Origin: Pseudooceanicola spongiae
GTDB lineage: Bacteria > Pseudomonadota > Alphaproteobacteria > Rhodobacterales > Rhodobacteraceae
Direction of reading: 5' to 3'
DNA length: 64,000 bases
Assembly (NCBI RefSeq): GCF_014899185.1
Contig: NZ_CP045201.1
Span: 163,501 to 227,500 of the forward strand
The stretch's first letter is position 1, and the number at the start of each line of letters is the position of its first letter. A program made the position numbers and the translations under genes. Below are positions 25,861-34,326 of this stretch, one piece after another. The notes under the pieces were generated by a model. The model saw only the letters and a list, made by a program, of their open reading frames with translations. It was not told the origin of the DNA and made no database searches.

Positions 25861-26169
25861 ATGGATCACCCGCTGTTAGAGCTGATCAACGCCCGGATCG
25901 CGGAGGCCGAGGCGCGCGGCGATTTCGACAATCTGCCCGGCGCGGGCAAACCGCTGCCTGCTGAGGACGACCCCGAAAACGCGCTGATGAACCGTCTGGT
26001 GCGCGAGGCGGGGGGCGCACCGGCCTTCGTCTCTCTGTCGCGCGAATTGCGCCGGCTGCGCGAGGAGCTGCTGGGCGAGGGCGACCGAACGCGGCGGCGG
26101 GAGATCCTGAAGGAGATGTCGATGATGGAGGCCCGGATCGAGATCGCTCGCGCGGCCTGGGTGAAGTAG
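25861..26169 (+). CDS. DUF1992 (DnaJ-homologue C28-like) protein
   Basis: A 102-aa protein matching DUF1992: HPLLELINARIAEAEARGDFDNLPGAGKPL, then the acidic DDPENALMNRLVREAG segment and a helical C-terminus. The family is named after its presence in the eukaryotic DNAJC28, but no J domain is present here. Five bases separate it from the downstream HMCES-like gene, so they are probably co-transcribed. The function is unknown. Confidence 0.88.
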   Translation: MDHPLLELINARIAEAEARGDFDNLPGAGKPLPAEDDPENALMNRLVREAGGAPAFVSLSRELRRLREELLGEGDRTRRREILKEMSMMEARIEIARAAWVK

Positions 26170-26173
26170 CGCG

Positions 26174-26839
26174 ATGTGCGGGCGCTTCGCCATCACCCTG
26201 CCACATGACGCCATGGCGCAGCTGTTCGCGGCGCGCCTCGATAACACCTTGCCGCAGGCCGAGAGCTACAACGTCTGCCCGACGGCGCAGATCGCGGTGG
26301 TGCGCGCGGGCGAGACCGGGCGGCGTCTGGTGTCGATGCGCTGGGGCTTCGTGCCGAGCTGGTACAAGGGCGTCAGCGACGGGCCGCTGCTGATCAACGC
26401 CCGGGCCGAGACGATTGCCGAAAAGCCTGCCTTTGCCGCAGCTTGCCGGGCGCGGCGCTGCCTTGTGGCCTGCCGGGGATTCTATGAGTGGAACCGTGAC
26501 GGCGCGCAAAAGCTGCCATGGTTCATCGCGCGCCGCGACGGCGCGCCGCTGGTCATGGCCGGGATTTGGCAGGACTGGACGCAGGGCGACACGCAGCTGA
26601 CCACCTGCGCGCTGGTGACGACCGCCGCGAATGCGCTGATGCAGCCGATCCATCACCGGATGCCGGTGATCGTCGAGCAGGTGGACTGGGGCCTGTGGCT
26701 GGGCGAGGCGGGCAAGGGGGCCGCGCCGCTGATGCGGCCCGCCGCAGAGGACGTGCTGCAGAGTTACCGCGTCGCGCAGGACGTCAATTCCAACCGGGCG
26801 ACGGGCGCGGGACTGATGGCGCCGCTGCAAGAGGCGTGA
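26174..26839 (+). CDS. SOS response-associated peptidase (HMCES/YedK family)
   Basis: A 221-aa SRAP-domain protein that forms a covalent crosslink to abasic sites in single-stranded DNA and so protects them. The catalytic Cys2 is at the very start (MCGRFA), with NARAETIAEKPAF, CRGFYEWNRDG (Glu) and the active His in IHHRMPVI. The start is fixed because Cys2 must become N-terminal after Met removal. It lies downstream of DUF1992. No LexA box was recognised upstream. Confidence 0.92.
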   Translation: MCGRFAITLPHDAMAQLFAARLDNTLPQAESYNVCPTAQIAVVRAGETGRRLVSMRWGFVPSWYKGVSDGPLLINARAETIAEKPAFAAACRARRCLVACRGFYEWNRDGAQKLPWFIARRDGAPLVMAGIWQDWTQGDTQLTTCALVTTAANALMQPIHHRMPVIVEQVDWGLWLGEAGKGAAPLMRPAAEDVLQSYRVAQDVNSNRATGAGLMAPLQEA

Positions 26840-26937
26840 CGGGCAGGAAAGGCGTGCAAGTGACACGTTAAGGTGGAACAATGCATCAGGCGGTGCGTTG
26901 ATACATGAATTCAAATGTCTCCAAGGAGGATGACACG

Positions 26938-27294
26938 ATGGCAACTTCCAACACGTCCAATGACGCTAAAGCCACCCCTGCAGCCGATGCGAAAATCAAT
27001 GCAGAATCCGCGACCATTCAGATGCAGCTTGATGCTGTGCAGAAAGACGTCGCCGAGCTGACGCGCGCGCTGACCGAATACGGCAAGGCGCAGGGCGCAC
27101 ATTTCAGCGGTGCGGCCCGTGCCAAGGCTGAGCAATTGCGTGGCGAGGCCGAAGCCGGTCTGTCCTACGCCGATGCGCAGGCCCGTCAGGCCTATGCCAC
27201 GGCAGAAGATCGGGTGCGTGAAAACCCCGCCGCTTCGGTCGCGATTGCCAGCGGTGTCGGCTTTCTGATCGGCATGCTGATGGCGCGGCGCTGA
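26938..27294 (+). CDS. DUF883 (ElaB/YqjD-like) protein
   Basis: A 118-aa protein with a polar N-terminus, a long amphipathic helix (about 30-90: IQMQLDAVQKDVAELTRAL and following) and a C-terminal membrane span (ASVAIASGVGFLIGMLMARR). This is the DUF883 tail-anchored layout; E. coli YqjD and ElaB bind ribosomes at the membrane in stationary phase. The start at 26938 has AAGGAGG upstream. It is followed by a holin-like gene 7 bases on, a common pair. Confidence 0.88.
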   Translation: MATSNTSNDAKATPAADAKINAESATIQMQLDAVQKDVAELTRALTEYGKAQGAHFSGAARAKAEQLRGEAEAGLSYADAQARQAYATAEDRVRENPAASVAIASGVGFLIGMLMARR

Positions 27295-27301
27295 GGACTG
27301 A

Positions 27302-27703
27302 ATGTTCGGATCCCTCAGATATTCACTGTCGCGGATGGTGCGCCGGGCGGGATATTCGCTCGGCGCGCTGATCCTGATGTCGATCGGCGCGGGCTTTCTG
27401 ACCGTCGCGGGCTGGATCTATCTGGCGCAGACGCATGACACGCTGTTCGCCGCACTGGTGATCGGCTGCGTCTATTTCGGCCTTGGGCTGATCCTGCTGG
27501 CGTTGAGCAGCCGCACCCGTCCGGTGCCGATGGCACATCACGCCGCAGCACCGCCGCCGGCAGCGGCGTCGATGACCGGGCTGATTGCGGCGTTGATGCA
27601 GGGCGTCGGGGCAGGGGTCGCGGCAGGTGCTGCGCGCAAACCTGCGCCACCGCCTCCTCCGCCACCACCACCTCCCCCGCCGCCGGAATACCCCTACCGC
27701 TGA
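27302..27703 (+). CDS. Phage-holin-superfamily small membrane protein with polyproline tail
   Basis: A 133-aa protein. It has two membrane spans (about 18-42, LGALILMSIGAGFLTVAGWIY; 48-68, TLFAALVIGCVYFGLGLILL), a hydrophobic Ala/Gly stretch, and a tail with a run of 13 prolines ending EYPYR. It matches the holin-superfamily III type found beside DUF883 genes in non-phage settings. The proline run is encoded by CCN repeats prone to length change. Nothing phage-like is nearby, so lysis is not implied. Confidence 0.8.
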   Translation: MFGSLRYSLSRMVRRAGYSLGALILMSIGAGFLTVAGWIYLAQTHDTLFAALVIGCVYFGLGLILLALSSRTRPVPMAHHAAAPPPAAASMTGLIAALMQGVGAGVAAGAARKPAPPPPPPPPPPPPPEYPYR

Positions 27704-27727
27704 GGCTGATCCGAGCTGATGATCTGA

Positions 27728-27764
27728 AAACCGCCCGCGCAGCCAAGACTGCGACGGGCGGTTT
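27728..27764 (+). terminator. Intrinsic terminator after the DUF883-holin pair
   Basis: AAACCGCCCGCGCAG pairs with CTGCGACGGGCGGTTT with one bulged base, giving a 15-bp stem and a 6-base loop that ends in TTTCGTTTG. Confidence 0.82.
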
Positions 27765-27887
27765 CGTTTGTGTGGGGTGGCTTGAGCATGCGCTGCTCAG
27801 GTGCTGAAAGAAATTCGGCACGGACTCAGAGGGATGGCGCAAGCCGACTCTGTGTCCGTGCCGTCAGACTGTCAGGAGGGAAATCCT

Positions 27888-27960
27888 GGAGCGGGTAGCG
27901 GGAATCGAACCCGCGCGACTAGCTTGGAAGGCTAGGGCGCTACCATTACACCATACCCGC
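27888..27960 (-). tRNA. tRNA-Gly (TCC)
   Basis: Cloverleaf read on the minus strand: acceptor GCGGGTA/TACCCGC, anticodon stem CTAGC-CTTCCAA-GCTAG giving anticodon TCC, T-arm GCGGG-TTCGATT-CCCGC, and an encoded CCA end. Length is 73 bases including CCA. Confidence 0.95.
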
Positions 27961-27972
27961 TCTTATGAGTTC

Positions 27973-28001
27973 GACATATTTCATGGGCAAAGCACGGTCA
28001 A
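27973..28001 (-). promoter_or_regulatory. Promoter of tRNA-Gly
   Basis: On the minus strand TTGACC (27996-28001), a 17-bp spacer and TATGTC (27973-27978). The -10 box lies 12 bases upstream of the tRNA, consistent with a short leader. Confidence 0.7.
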
Positions 28002-28016
28002 GAGGCTCTCCGCGCG

Positions 28017-29315
28017 CTACATGCTATTGGGCAGAAACAAGACCAGTCCGGGGACCAGAATAAGCAGGATGATGCGCACCACATCCATCAGCACGAAGGG
28101 CACGAGGCCACGGAAGATCGTGCCGAGCTGGACGTCCTTGACGACAGAGCGCAGCACGAAAGCGTTCATGCCAACCGGCGGGGTGATATAGGAAATCTCG
28201 GTGATCACGACGACGAAGACGCCGAACCAGATCAGATCGAACCCCTGTGCTGCGACGACCGGATAGAAGATCGGCACCGTCAGCATGATCATCGACAGCC
28301 CCTCCAGCACGCAGCCGAGGACGAGGTAGATCACGAGGATCGTCAGGATCACGGAGGTCGGGCCGTCGCCGAAATAGGTGACGAAGGCCTGCATGTCGCC
28401 GGTCATGCCGCTGAAGTTGACGTAGTTGGTGAAGGTCAGCGCGCCGAACAGGATGAAGAACATCATGGCCGTCGTCTTGGCCGCGTCAAACAGCGTCACG
28501 AAGGCCGAGGAGATGGTGAACTTGCCCGACAGGATGGTCAGCAGCAGGGCGCCTGCGGCCCCCATGCCGGCGCTCTCGGTTGGGGTGAAGACGCCGAGGT
28601 AGATCCCACCCATCACGAAGATGAACAGGATGATCGCGCCGAGCGTACCCTTGAGCGCGCGCAGACGGTCGCGCAGCGGCAGCTTGGGTTCGGTCGCAAG
28701 CTCGATGCCGCGGAACCGGATCGAGAGCCAGACGGCGGTGGTATAGCCGAGGATGCCGAGGATGCCGGGGATGATACCGGCCAGGAACAGCTTGCCGATG
28801 TCCTGCTGGGTCATGATGCCGTAGAACACCAGGATCACCGAGGGCGGGATCAGGATGCCCAGCGTGCCGCCCGCCGCGATCGAAGCAGTCGAGAGGTCAT
28901 CCGGATAGCCATAGCGACGCATCGAGGGCAGCGAGATCCGCGCCATCGTTGCTGCCGTCGCCATCGACGAGCCACAGACCGAGGAGAAGCCACCGCAGGC
29001 GATCACAGTGGCCAGTGCAAGCCCGCCTTTGCGATGGCGCAACCAGGCATGGGCGGCCTCGTAGAGTTCCTTCGCGATGCCCGATTGCACCACGAAATTG
29101 CCCATCAGCAGGAACAGCGGCAGGACGGAGAGCGAATAGTTCTTGCCCTGATCGAAGAAGGTCGTGCTGAGCAGCGAGAGCGCCGGGTTCCACCCGATGA
29201 TGGACACTGTTCCGAGCAGGCCGATCAGCGTCAGGGCGATGGAGATCGGCAGGCCCACAAGCAGCAGGACAAACAGGGCGGCCATGCCGACAGGCCAGTT
29301 GGCGAGGAGTTCCAT
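28017..29315 (-). CDS. dctM: TRAP transporter large permease (DctM family)
   Basis: A 432-aa, roughly 12-helix permease, the large membrane subunit that couples sodium movement to solute uptake. Features are GMAALFVLLLVGLPISIALTLIG, the conserved GGFSSVCGSSMATAATM, LGILIPPSVILVFYGIMT and ITEISYITPPVGMNAFVLR. It follows the small permease by 51 bases and is the last gene of the TRAP operon, which is divergent from the MarR gene of the iac-like cluster. The substrate is inferred to be the aromatic acid degraded there. Confidence 0.92.
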   Translation of the reverse strand: MELLANWPVGMAALFVLLLVGLPISIALTLIGLLGTVSIIGWNPALSLLSTTFFDQGKNYSLSVLPLFLLMGNFVVQSGIAKELYEAAHAWLRHRKGGLALATVIACGGFSSVCGSSMATAATMARISLPSMRRYGYPDDLSTASIAAGGTLGILIPPSVILVFYGIMTQQDIGKLFLAGIIPGILGILGYTTAVWLSIRFRGIELATEPKLPLRDRLRALKGTLGAIILFIFVMGGIYLGVFTPTESAGMGAAGALLLTILSGKFTISSAFVTLFDAAKTTAMMFFILFGALTFTNYVNFSGMTGDMQAFVTYFGDGPTSVILTILVIYLVLGCVLEGLSMIMLTVPIFYPVVAAQGFDLIWFGVFVVVITEISYITPPVGMNAFVLRSVVKDVQLGTIFRGLVPFVLMDVVRIILLILVPGLVLFLPNSM

Positions 29316-29366
29316 GGGGAAAATCGTCTCAATATGCAGGGCGTGAGGGGATCAGGACCCGAAGCG

Positions 29367-29918
29367 TCAGGTCCTGAGGGCGCGGCGCAGATCGCGGGCA
29401 GCGACATAGAGCGTCAGGATCACGGCGACACCGGCGCAGACCGAGCAGAGCCAGGCGACCGGACCGACCGGGATGCGCAGCGAATTGGTGACGCCGTTAT
29501 AGGCGTAGATCTGGCTGCCGTAGACCCAGAGACGCCAGGAAATGACGCCAAAGATCGTGGCTGAGATCAGCGCCAGCAGCGCCTTGCGGAACGGCTGAAT
29601 CCAGTCCGGCATCTGCGAGGTCACCAGATCGACAGTGACATGTTCGTCGTCCATGCAGACGGCGGGCAGGCCGATGAAGATCACCGAGACCAGCAGCACT
29701 TCGGTGAGTTCGGTTGCGCCGATCAGGGGCGAGTTGAACAGGTAGCGCCCGATCACGTCGACGACGGTCAGCGTCATCAGCAACAGCAGGATCAGCCCGC
29801 AGACCCAGGCCAGCACACGGCGGGGCCAGTGGCTGAGTGCGCGGGAGCGCTTGCCGGAAGCCGGAGGCATTGCTGCCTCCGGTCCCGCTGCGAAATGTTC
29901 GGCAGGATTGGGGCTCAT
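29367..29918 (-). CDS. dctQ: TRAP transporter small permease (DctQ family)
   Basis: A 183-aa, four-helix subunit. After a 35-residue cytosolic N-terminus the spans are about 38-60 (VLAWVCGLILLLLMTLTVVDVIGRYLF), 73-90, 118-138 and 153-172. VIGRYLFNSPLIGATELTE is the usual DctQ motif. It starts within the stop codon of the substrate-binding gene (ATGA), so the two are coupled. Confidence 0.9.
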   Translation of the reverse strand: MSPNPAEHFAAGPEAAMPPASGKRSRALSHWPRRVLAWVCGLILLLLMTLTVVDVIGRYLFNSPLIGATELTEVLLVSVIFIGLPAVCMDDEHVTVDLVTSQMPDWIQPFRKALLALISATIFGVISWRLWVYGSQIYAYNGVTNSLRIPVGPVAWLCSVCAGVAVILTLYVAARDLRRALRT

Positions 29919-30934
29919 TCGGCCTCGACCTTGGCAATTTCGTCTTTCATCATCTTCATCGCCGCGTCAGCATCCACACCGGCCGAGGAAATCTCGTCCA
30001 TCTTTTCCTTGATGACGGGGGCGAGGGCATCGGTCCAGGCGACCATCTGCGCGTCGGTGGCGGTGGTCAGCTCGATCTTGCCGTCCATTGCAGCCTTGCC
30101 CTTGGCGTCGGCGCTGTCCCACATTGCACCGGCCATACGGGCGAGGGATTCACCGGTGACGCTGTCGATCTGGGTCTGCTCTTCCGGGGTCAGGCTGTCC
30201 CATTTCGCCTTGTTCATCACCACGAAGAACGAGGTGTTGTAGAGGCCGCCGGGGACGTCGATGCCCTTGGTCAGCTGCGGGATCAGACCGAAGGAGTTGA
30301 CCGATTCGTAGGGAAAGAAGATCCCGTCGGCCACGCCCTGGCTCAGCAGCTCATAGGCCTTGGAGGAGGGGCCCTCGACCGGGACTGCGCCCAGTTTGGT
30401 GGTGATTTCGTTGATCAGCCCGCCGCCGACGCGCATTTTCTTGCCGTTCAGCACTTCGGTGGCAGAGGCGTCGCCTTCCTTCATGAAGATCTCGCCGGGG
30501 CCGTGGGTGAAGACGCCCAGAACCTTGACGCCGTCATATTCGCCGGCCTGTTTCAGCATCGCGTCCCAGGTGCGCCAGTAGGCGACGGACATCGCGGTCG
30601 CGCTGTTGCCGAGGAAGGGCATTTCCGCGACGCTGGTGGTCTTGAAGCGACCGGGTGTGTAGTTCTGCACGCCGAAGGTGATGTCGGCCACGCCATTGAC
30701 GGCAAAGTCGAAATGCGCCGGGGGCGGCCCCAGGGGGGCGGGCAGGATGTTGGTGGTGACCGAGCCGCCGGTGGCTTCCTTGATCGCTTCGGTCATCGGC
30801 ACGATGACTTCGGAGACGAGGGGGTGCGAGGGCGGCAGCCAGTTGGCTACGGTCAGCGTCGTATCGGCCATTGCGGCAGCGGCAGACAGCGCCAGAGCGG
30901 CCGTTGTGGTCATCGTCAGCTTCTTGAAGAGCAT
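29915..30934 (-). CDS. dctP: TRAP transporter substrate-binding protein (DctP family)
   Basis: A 339-aa periplasmic protein with a signal peptide (MLFKKLTMTTTAALALSAAAAMA). The DctP fold shows in LTVANWLPPSHPLVSEVIVPM, GVADITFGVQNYTPGRF, the ligand-carboxylate Arg region NGKKMRVGG and QGVADGIFFPYESVNSFGL. It is first in the TRAP operon and divergent from marR. Location next to the iac-like genes suggests an aromatic carboxylate such as indole-3-acetate as ligand; this is inference from position. Confidence 0.92.
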   Translation of the reverse strand: MLFKKLTMTTTAALALSAAAAMADTTLTVANWLPPSHPLVSEVIVPMTEAIKEATGGSVTTNILPAPLGPPPAHFDFAVNGVADITFGVQNYTPGRFKTTSVAEMPFLGNSATAMSVAYWRTWDAMLKQAGEYDGVKVLGVFTHGPGEIFMKEGDASATEVLNGKKMRVGGGLINEITTKLGAVPVEGPSSKAYELLSQGVADGIFFPYESVNSFGLIPQLTKGIDVPGGLYNTSFFVVMNKAKWDSLTPEEQTQIDSVTGESLARMAGAMWDSADAKGKAAMDGKIELTTATDAQMVAWTDALAPVIKEKMDEISSAGVDADAAMKMMKDEIAKVEAE

Positions 30935-30978
30935 GTTTGGTTTCCCTGTTGAGTTGCTGTTGTTCTGGTAATTGTCGT

Positions 30979-30996
30979 AATGTTCACGTGACTATT
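30979..30996. promoter_or_regulatory. Candidate MarR operator A (marR/TRAP intergenic)
   Basis: AATGTTCACGTGACTATT, an interrupted palindrome with a TCACGTGA core and AAT/ATT ends, in the 152-bp divergent region. For marR, TTGTCG (30972-30977) and TATTCT (30993-30998) could be the -35 and -10 boxes, so the site would lie between them and allow autoregulation. Related sites are at 38636 and 40502. Confidence 0.55.
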
Positions 30997-31086
30997 CTTG
31001 GTTTTTCTGGCGAAAGTCAGCGACCTTCAGCAGATTGGTGTCACGATGCACGGTGCGCGGGTGTTAAGGGCGAGAAAAGAGGCAGT

Positions 31087-31560
31087 ATGAGCGATCCCAT
31101 CAACGACAAAGACGCAGCCGAGGGCGAGGGCCGGTTTCGCAAGCAGGACTGGCCGTTCTACTGGCTGACCCGGACCTCGGCGCGCTATTTCATGACGATG
31201 GAAAAGCGGTTGAAAAGCGTCGGTCTCGACGTGCCGCGCTGGCGTGTGCTGATGTCCCTGTTCGAGGACGAGCATATGAGCGTCTCGGAGATTGCCGAGG
31301 TCTGCATCATCAAGCTGAACACGGCCACGAAGATCATTCAGCGCATGGTGGCCGATGGTCTGGTCACGACCCGCGCCCGCCCGACGGATGCCCGCGTCAC
31401 CGAAGTGACGCTGACGCCGCTTGGCGATGCGCGCCGCCGCGAGGCGCGCGCGATTGCCGATGTGGTGTTCGCCGGGGCGTTTCAGGACCTCGACGCTGAG
31501 GAACAGCGCGTCCTCAACACCCTGATGGAACGCGTTTTTCACCGATTGGGGGATTACTGA
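31087..31560 (+). CDS. MarR family regulator (IacR-like)
   Basis: A 157-aa MarR protein with a winged helix at about 55-120: WRVLMSLFEDEHMSVSEIAEVCIIKLNTATKIIQRMVADGLVTTRARPTDARVTEVTLT. The N-terminal and C-terminal helices fit a dimer. In indole-3-acetate degraders the cluster is controlled by the MarR repressor IacR, and this gene lies at the distal end of the A-G gene set and opposite to the TRAP operon, as expected for a local repressor released by substrate. The ATG at 31087 is inside a longer frame that begins in the promoter. Confidence 0.85.
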   Translation: MSDPINDKDAAEGEGRFRKQDWPFYWLTRTSARYFMTMEKRLKSVGLDVPRWRVLMSLFEDEHMSVSEIAEVCIIKLNTATKIIQRMVADGLVTTRARPTDARVTEVTLTPLGDARRREARAIADVVFAGAFQDLDAEEQRVLNTLMERVFHRLGDY

Positions 31561-31578
31561 GCGCGCCCGGGTCATCAA

Positions 31579-32094
31579 TCAGACGGCCGTGATGTGGTGG
31601 AAGTCACGGCCGAACCAGATCAGCGTTTCGGCCTGACCCTCGGCCAGCTCCATCGCCTGCACCTCGCAGAAGAACACGGTGTGCGAACCAACGGAGTTGC
31701 TGTCGGTGATGCGGCAGTCAAAGGCGACCGGTGCATCCGCCAGCAGCGGGCTGCCGGTCGCCATGGTGCGCCAATCGGCCCCGGCAAAGCGTTCTTCCTC
31801 ATCTTTCTTGCTGGCGAACAGGCCCGCGACGTCGCGGTGACGCCCGCCGAGGACGTTGACGGCAATGACGCCGTTCTTCTCGATGATGTCGTGGCTGCGG
31901 TTCGATTTGTTGATGCAAACCAGCAGGGTGGGCGGGCTGTCGGTGACAGAGCAGACAGCCGAGGCCGTCATGCCGTGTTTGCCCGCAGGCCCGTCCGTGG
32001 TCAGGATGGTGATGGCCGCACCGAGGCGGGCCATGCCTTCGCGAAAGGTCTGCACCTCTGCAGCGGTGGCTTCGGTCTTCGCAGGTTGGGTCAT
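31579..32094 (-). CDS. Flavin reductase (IacG-like)
   Basis: A 171-aa flavin:NAD(P)H reductase that would supply reduced flavin to the IacA-type monooxygenase. The flavin reductase-like split barrel is visible (GMARLGAAITILTTDGPAGKHGMTASAVCSVTDSPPTLLVCINKSNRSHDII, NVLGGRH, IWFGRDFHHI). I prefer the ATG at 32094, which has GAGGA seven bases upstream; an ATG at 32100 is too close. Last gene of the A-to-G series; convergent with marR. Confidence 0.86.
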   Translation of the reverse strand: MTQPAKTEATAAEVQTFREGMARLGAAITILTTDGPAGKHGMTASAVCSVTDSPPTLLVCINKSNRSHDIIEKNGVIAVNVLGGRHRDVAGLFASKKDEEERFAGADWRTMATGSPLLADAPVAFDCRITDSNSVGSHTVFFCEVQAMELAEGQAETLIWFGRDFHHITAV

Positions 32095-32103
32095 GATCAT
32101 TCC

Positions 32104-33060
32104 TCAGATATCCAGTACCAGTCGCGCCGAATTCGCGCGCGAACAGCACAGGCACATCTCGCTGTTGTCTGCCTTTTCGTCGTCCGTGAGGAAGTGGTCG
32201 CGGTGATCCGGCTCGCCCTCAATCACGTCGGTCAGGCAGGTACCGCAGATGCCTTCCTCGCACTTTACCTCTACCGAGACGCCGACGCGTGCAAGGGCCG
32301 TCACGATGGATTCCCCCTCGCCCACGGTGACGGTCAGGCCAGAGGCGCGGGCCTCAACCTCAAACGTGTCGCCGGTGATGTCGACATCGGCCGAGAAATA
32401 TTCTCGGTGGATGTGGTTGGTGGCGTGGCCACGGGCCTCGGCTTCGCCAATCAGCCAGGACATGAAGCCCTCTGGCCCGCAGATATATAGATGGGTGCCG
32501 GGGGCGGCGTCGGGCAGGGCCTCGGCGCTGAACTTGCTGTCGGCGTCGTCGTGGTGCAGGTGGATGCTGTCAGCGAAGGGCGCGGTGCTGAGCACATCGT
32601 CGAAAGCGGTACGATCGGCGCTGCGGGTGCAGTAGTGCAGCTCAAACGGTGCGCCCTTGGCGTGCAGCTCATGCGCCATGGCCAGCATCGGGGTGACACC
32701 GATGCCACCGCCGAAGAGGTAGGTCTTGTCGGCCTCGACCAGCCCGAAGTGGTTGCGCGGACCGGTGATGCGCAGCTCGGCGCCCTTGCGGGCGATGTCG
32801 TGCAGCGCGACGGAGCCACCACGGCTGGCGGGTTCCTTGAGGATACCAAGCTGCCAGACAGCGCGGTCCGCGGGATCGCCCGCCAGCGAGTACTGGCGCC
32901 ACATTGTCTCGCTGTCGGTGGCAACCAGCACGTCGATATGCGCGCCGGCAGTGACGGCGGGCAGGGGCGCGCCAGTCGGATCCGACAGGGTCAGCCGCAT
33001 GATATCGCCTTTGTCATCAAGGCGTTCTGCGATGGTCAGGGTCAGGGTCTCGGTGGTCAT
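32104..33060 (-). CDS. PDR/VanB-type oxidoreductase, FMN + [2Fe-2S] (IacF-like)
   Basis: A 318-aa reductase that carries electrons from NAD(P)H to the Rieske oxygenase. Domains in order: FMN-binding barrel (MWRQYSLAGDP), NAD-binding region (TYLFGGGIGVTPMLAMAHEL, HLYICGPEGFM) and a C-terminal plant-type ferredoxin (CEEGICGTC followed by C at NSEMCLCCSR). This order is that of phthalate dioxygenase reductase. It lies between the SDR and flavin reductase genes, the position of iacF. Confidence 0.88.
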   Translation of the reverse strand: MTTETLTLTIAERLDDKGDIMRLTLSDPTGAPLPAVTAGAHIDVLVATDSETMWRQYSLAGDPADRAVWQLGILKEPASRGGSVALHDIARKGAELRITGPRNHFGLVEADKTYLFGGGIGVTPMLAMAHELHAKGAPFELHYCTRSADRTAFDDVLSTAPFADSIHLHHDDADSKFSAEALPDAAPGTHLYICGPEGFMSWLIGEAEARGHATNHIHREYFSADVDITGDTFEVEARASGLTVTVGEGESIVTALARVGVSVEVKCEEGICGTCLTDVIEGEPDHRDHFLTDDEKADNSEMCLCCSRANSARLVLDI

Positions 33061-33075
33061 GGGGTTCTTTCCGCC

Positions 33076-33837
33076 TCAGCGCATGAAGAGGCCGCCGTTC
33101 ACGTCCCAGCAAGCACCGGTGACGAAACTGGCAGCGGGCCCGGCAAGCAGGGCCACGAGGTTGGCGACGAAGGCCGGATCGCCCAGCTGACCGGCCGGGA
33201 TATTGGCCAGCATCCCGGGCATCTTGTCCGCCGGGACCAGGTCATGCACCATCGGGCTGTCGAGTGGGCCGGGGGCGATGGCGTTGCAGGTGATGCCAAA
33301 GGGCGCGAGGTCACGGGCGAACACCTTGGTCAGCGTCATGATCGCCCCCTTCGAGGCCGCGTAATGCGCCCCGGTGGTGGTGCCACCGTTCTGCCCGGCA
33401 AGCGAGGCCATGTTGATGATACGGCCATAGCCGCGCTCTTTGAAGTGCCGCCCGAAGATCTGGCTGCCGGCGAAGGTGCCACCGGCGTTGACGGTCAGGA
33501 TCTTGTTGAAATCCTCAGGGGATATCTCCAGCACCGGCTGGGCCTTGGTCAGGGCGGCGTTGTTCACCAGCACTTCGCAAGAGCCCCAGCAGTCGACGAC
33601 CTTATCCAGAACCTCTTGAAAATCCTCAGGCTTACTGACGTCGAGCGTGGCTGTGACGGCGGTTTCACCAGCCATGTCCAGCTCGGTCGCGAGCGCCGAG
33701 GCGCCTGCAGAGTCGATATCGGAAATCACCACCCGGAACCCTGCGGCGTGCAGGGCGCGGGCGATCTGGGCGCCGACGCCGCTGGCGGCCCCGGTGACAA
33801 CGGCGGTCTGGATGACGTCTGGCAAGGGGGCCCCCAT
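33076..33837 (-). CDS. Short-chain dehydrogenase/reductase (IacE-like)
   Basis: A 253-aa classical SDR. TGAASGVGAQIARAL is the cofactor loop, NNAAL the structural motif, catalytic Ser is in NMASLAGQNGG and the YxxxK in HYAASKGAIM. Cofactor preference is probably NAD, since an Asp follows strand 2 (VISDIDSAG). It lies directly after the small oxygenase subunit gene; in iac clusters the SDR IacE acts on an early hydroxylated indole intermediate. Confidence 0.87.
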   Translation of the reverse strand: MGAPLPDVIQTAVVTGAASGVGAQIARALHAAGFRVVISDIDSAGASALATELDMAGETAVTATLDVSKPEDFQEVLDKVVDCWGSCEVLVNNAALTKAQPVLEISPEDFNKILTVNAGGTFAGSQIFGRHFKERGYGRIINMASLAGQNGGTTTGAHYAASKGAIMTLTKVFARDLAPFGITCNAIAPGPLDSPMVHDLVPADKMPGMLANIPAGQLGDPAFVANLVALLAGPAASFVTGACWDVNGGLFMR

Positions 33838-33838
33838 T

Positions 33839-34321
33839 TCAGAAAAGGTAGCTGATCGAGGTCAGCATGCCGTCAGAGTTCAGCAGGCGCACGACCTTCT
33901 GGGTGATGCGGATGCCGTTTTCGGTCGCGATCAGCTTGTGCTCGACGTTGGCCGCGAACATGCGCTGACGACCGAACTTGTCCTCGACCACATGCAATGC
34001 GGAGCGGATGGTGATGGCGCCCGGCGCTTCCTCGGTGATGACGAAGCGCGACACGGTGCGCACGGTGCGCGCAGGCGGGGCGGCGGAGATCGAAAAGCCC
34101 CCCGACAGACGCGCGGCGCGGGCCTTGCGCATATCGGCATCATCGTAAGCGATGTTGAGATTGTTGGCAAAATCCGTGACGTCATCGCCGATCGGGATGA
34201 TGTAATGACCGCCATGCCAGAGCGGCAGCCAGGCGTCAAAATCGTTGCGATCGAGGATGTCGGCCTCCATCCAGAGGAACTGGACGGCGGCGTCGAGGGT
34301 GATCTTGCTGTCTGTGGTCAT
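33839..34321 (-). CDS. Rieske dioxygenase small (beta) subunit (IacD-like)
   Basis: A 160-aa NTF2-fold beta subunit that packs with the alpha subunit in an alpha3-beta3 oxygenase. Features are DAAVQFLWMEADILDRNDFDAWLPLW, the RTVRTVSRF strand and an HxVED segment near 110. I chose the ATG at 34321 (MTTDSK) after the alpha stop; an ATG at 34348 would overlap the alpha gene. It follows the alpha subunit gene by five bases. Confidence 0.87.
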   Translation of the reverse strand: MTTDSKITLDAAVQFLWMEADILDRNDFDAWLPLWHGGHYIIPIGDDVTDFANNLNIAYDDADMRKARAARLSGGFSISAAPPARTVRTVSRFVITEEAPGAITIRSALHVVEDKFGRQRMFAANVEHKLIATENGIRITQKVVRLLNSDGMLTSISYLF

Positions 34322-34326
34322 GTCTT

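Noticed and set aside
27302..27703. Prophage remnant suggested by a holin-superfamily gene
   Set aside because: No integrase, structural or lysis genes surround it, and the DUF883 partner is typical of a chromosomal stress pair.
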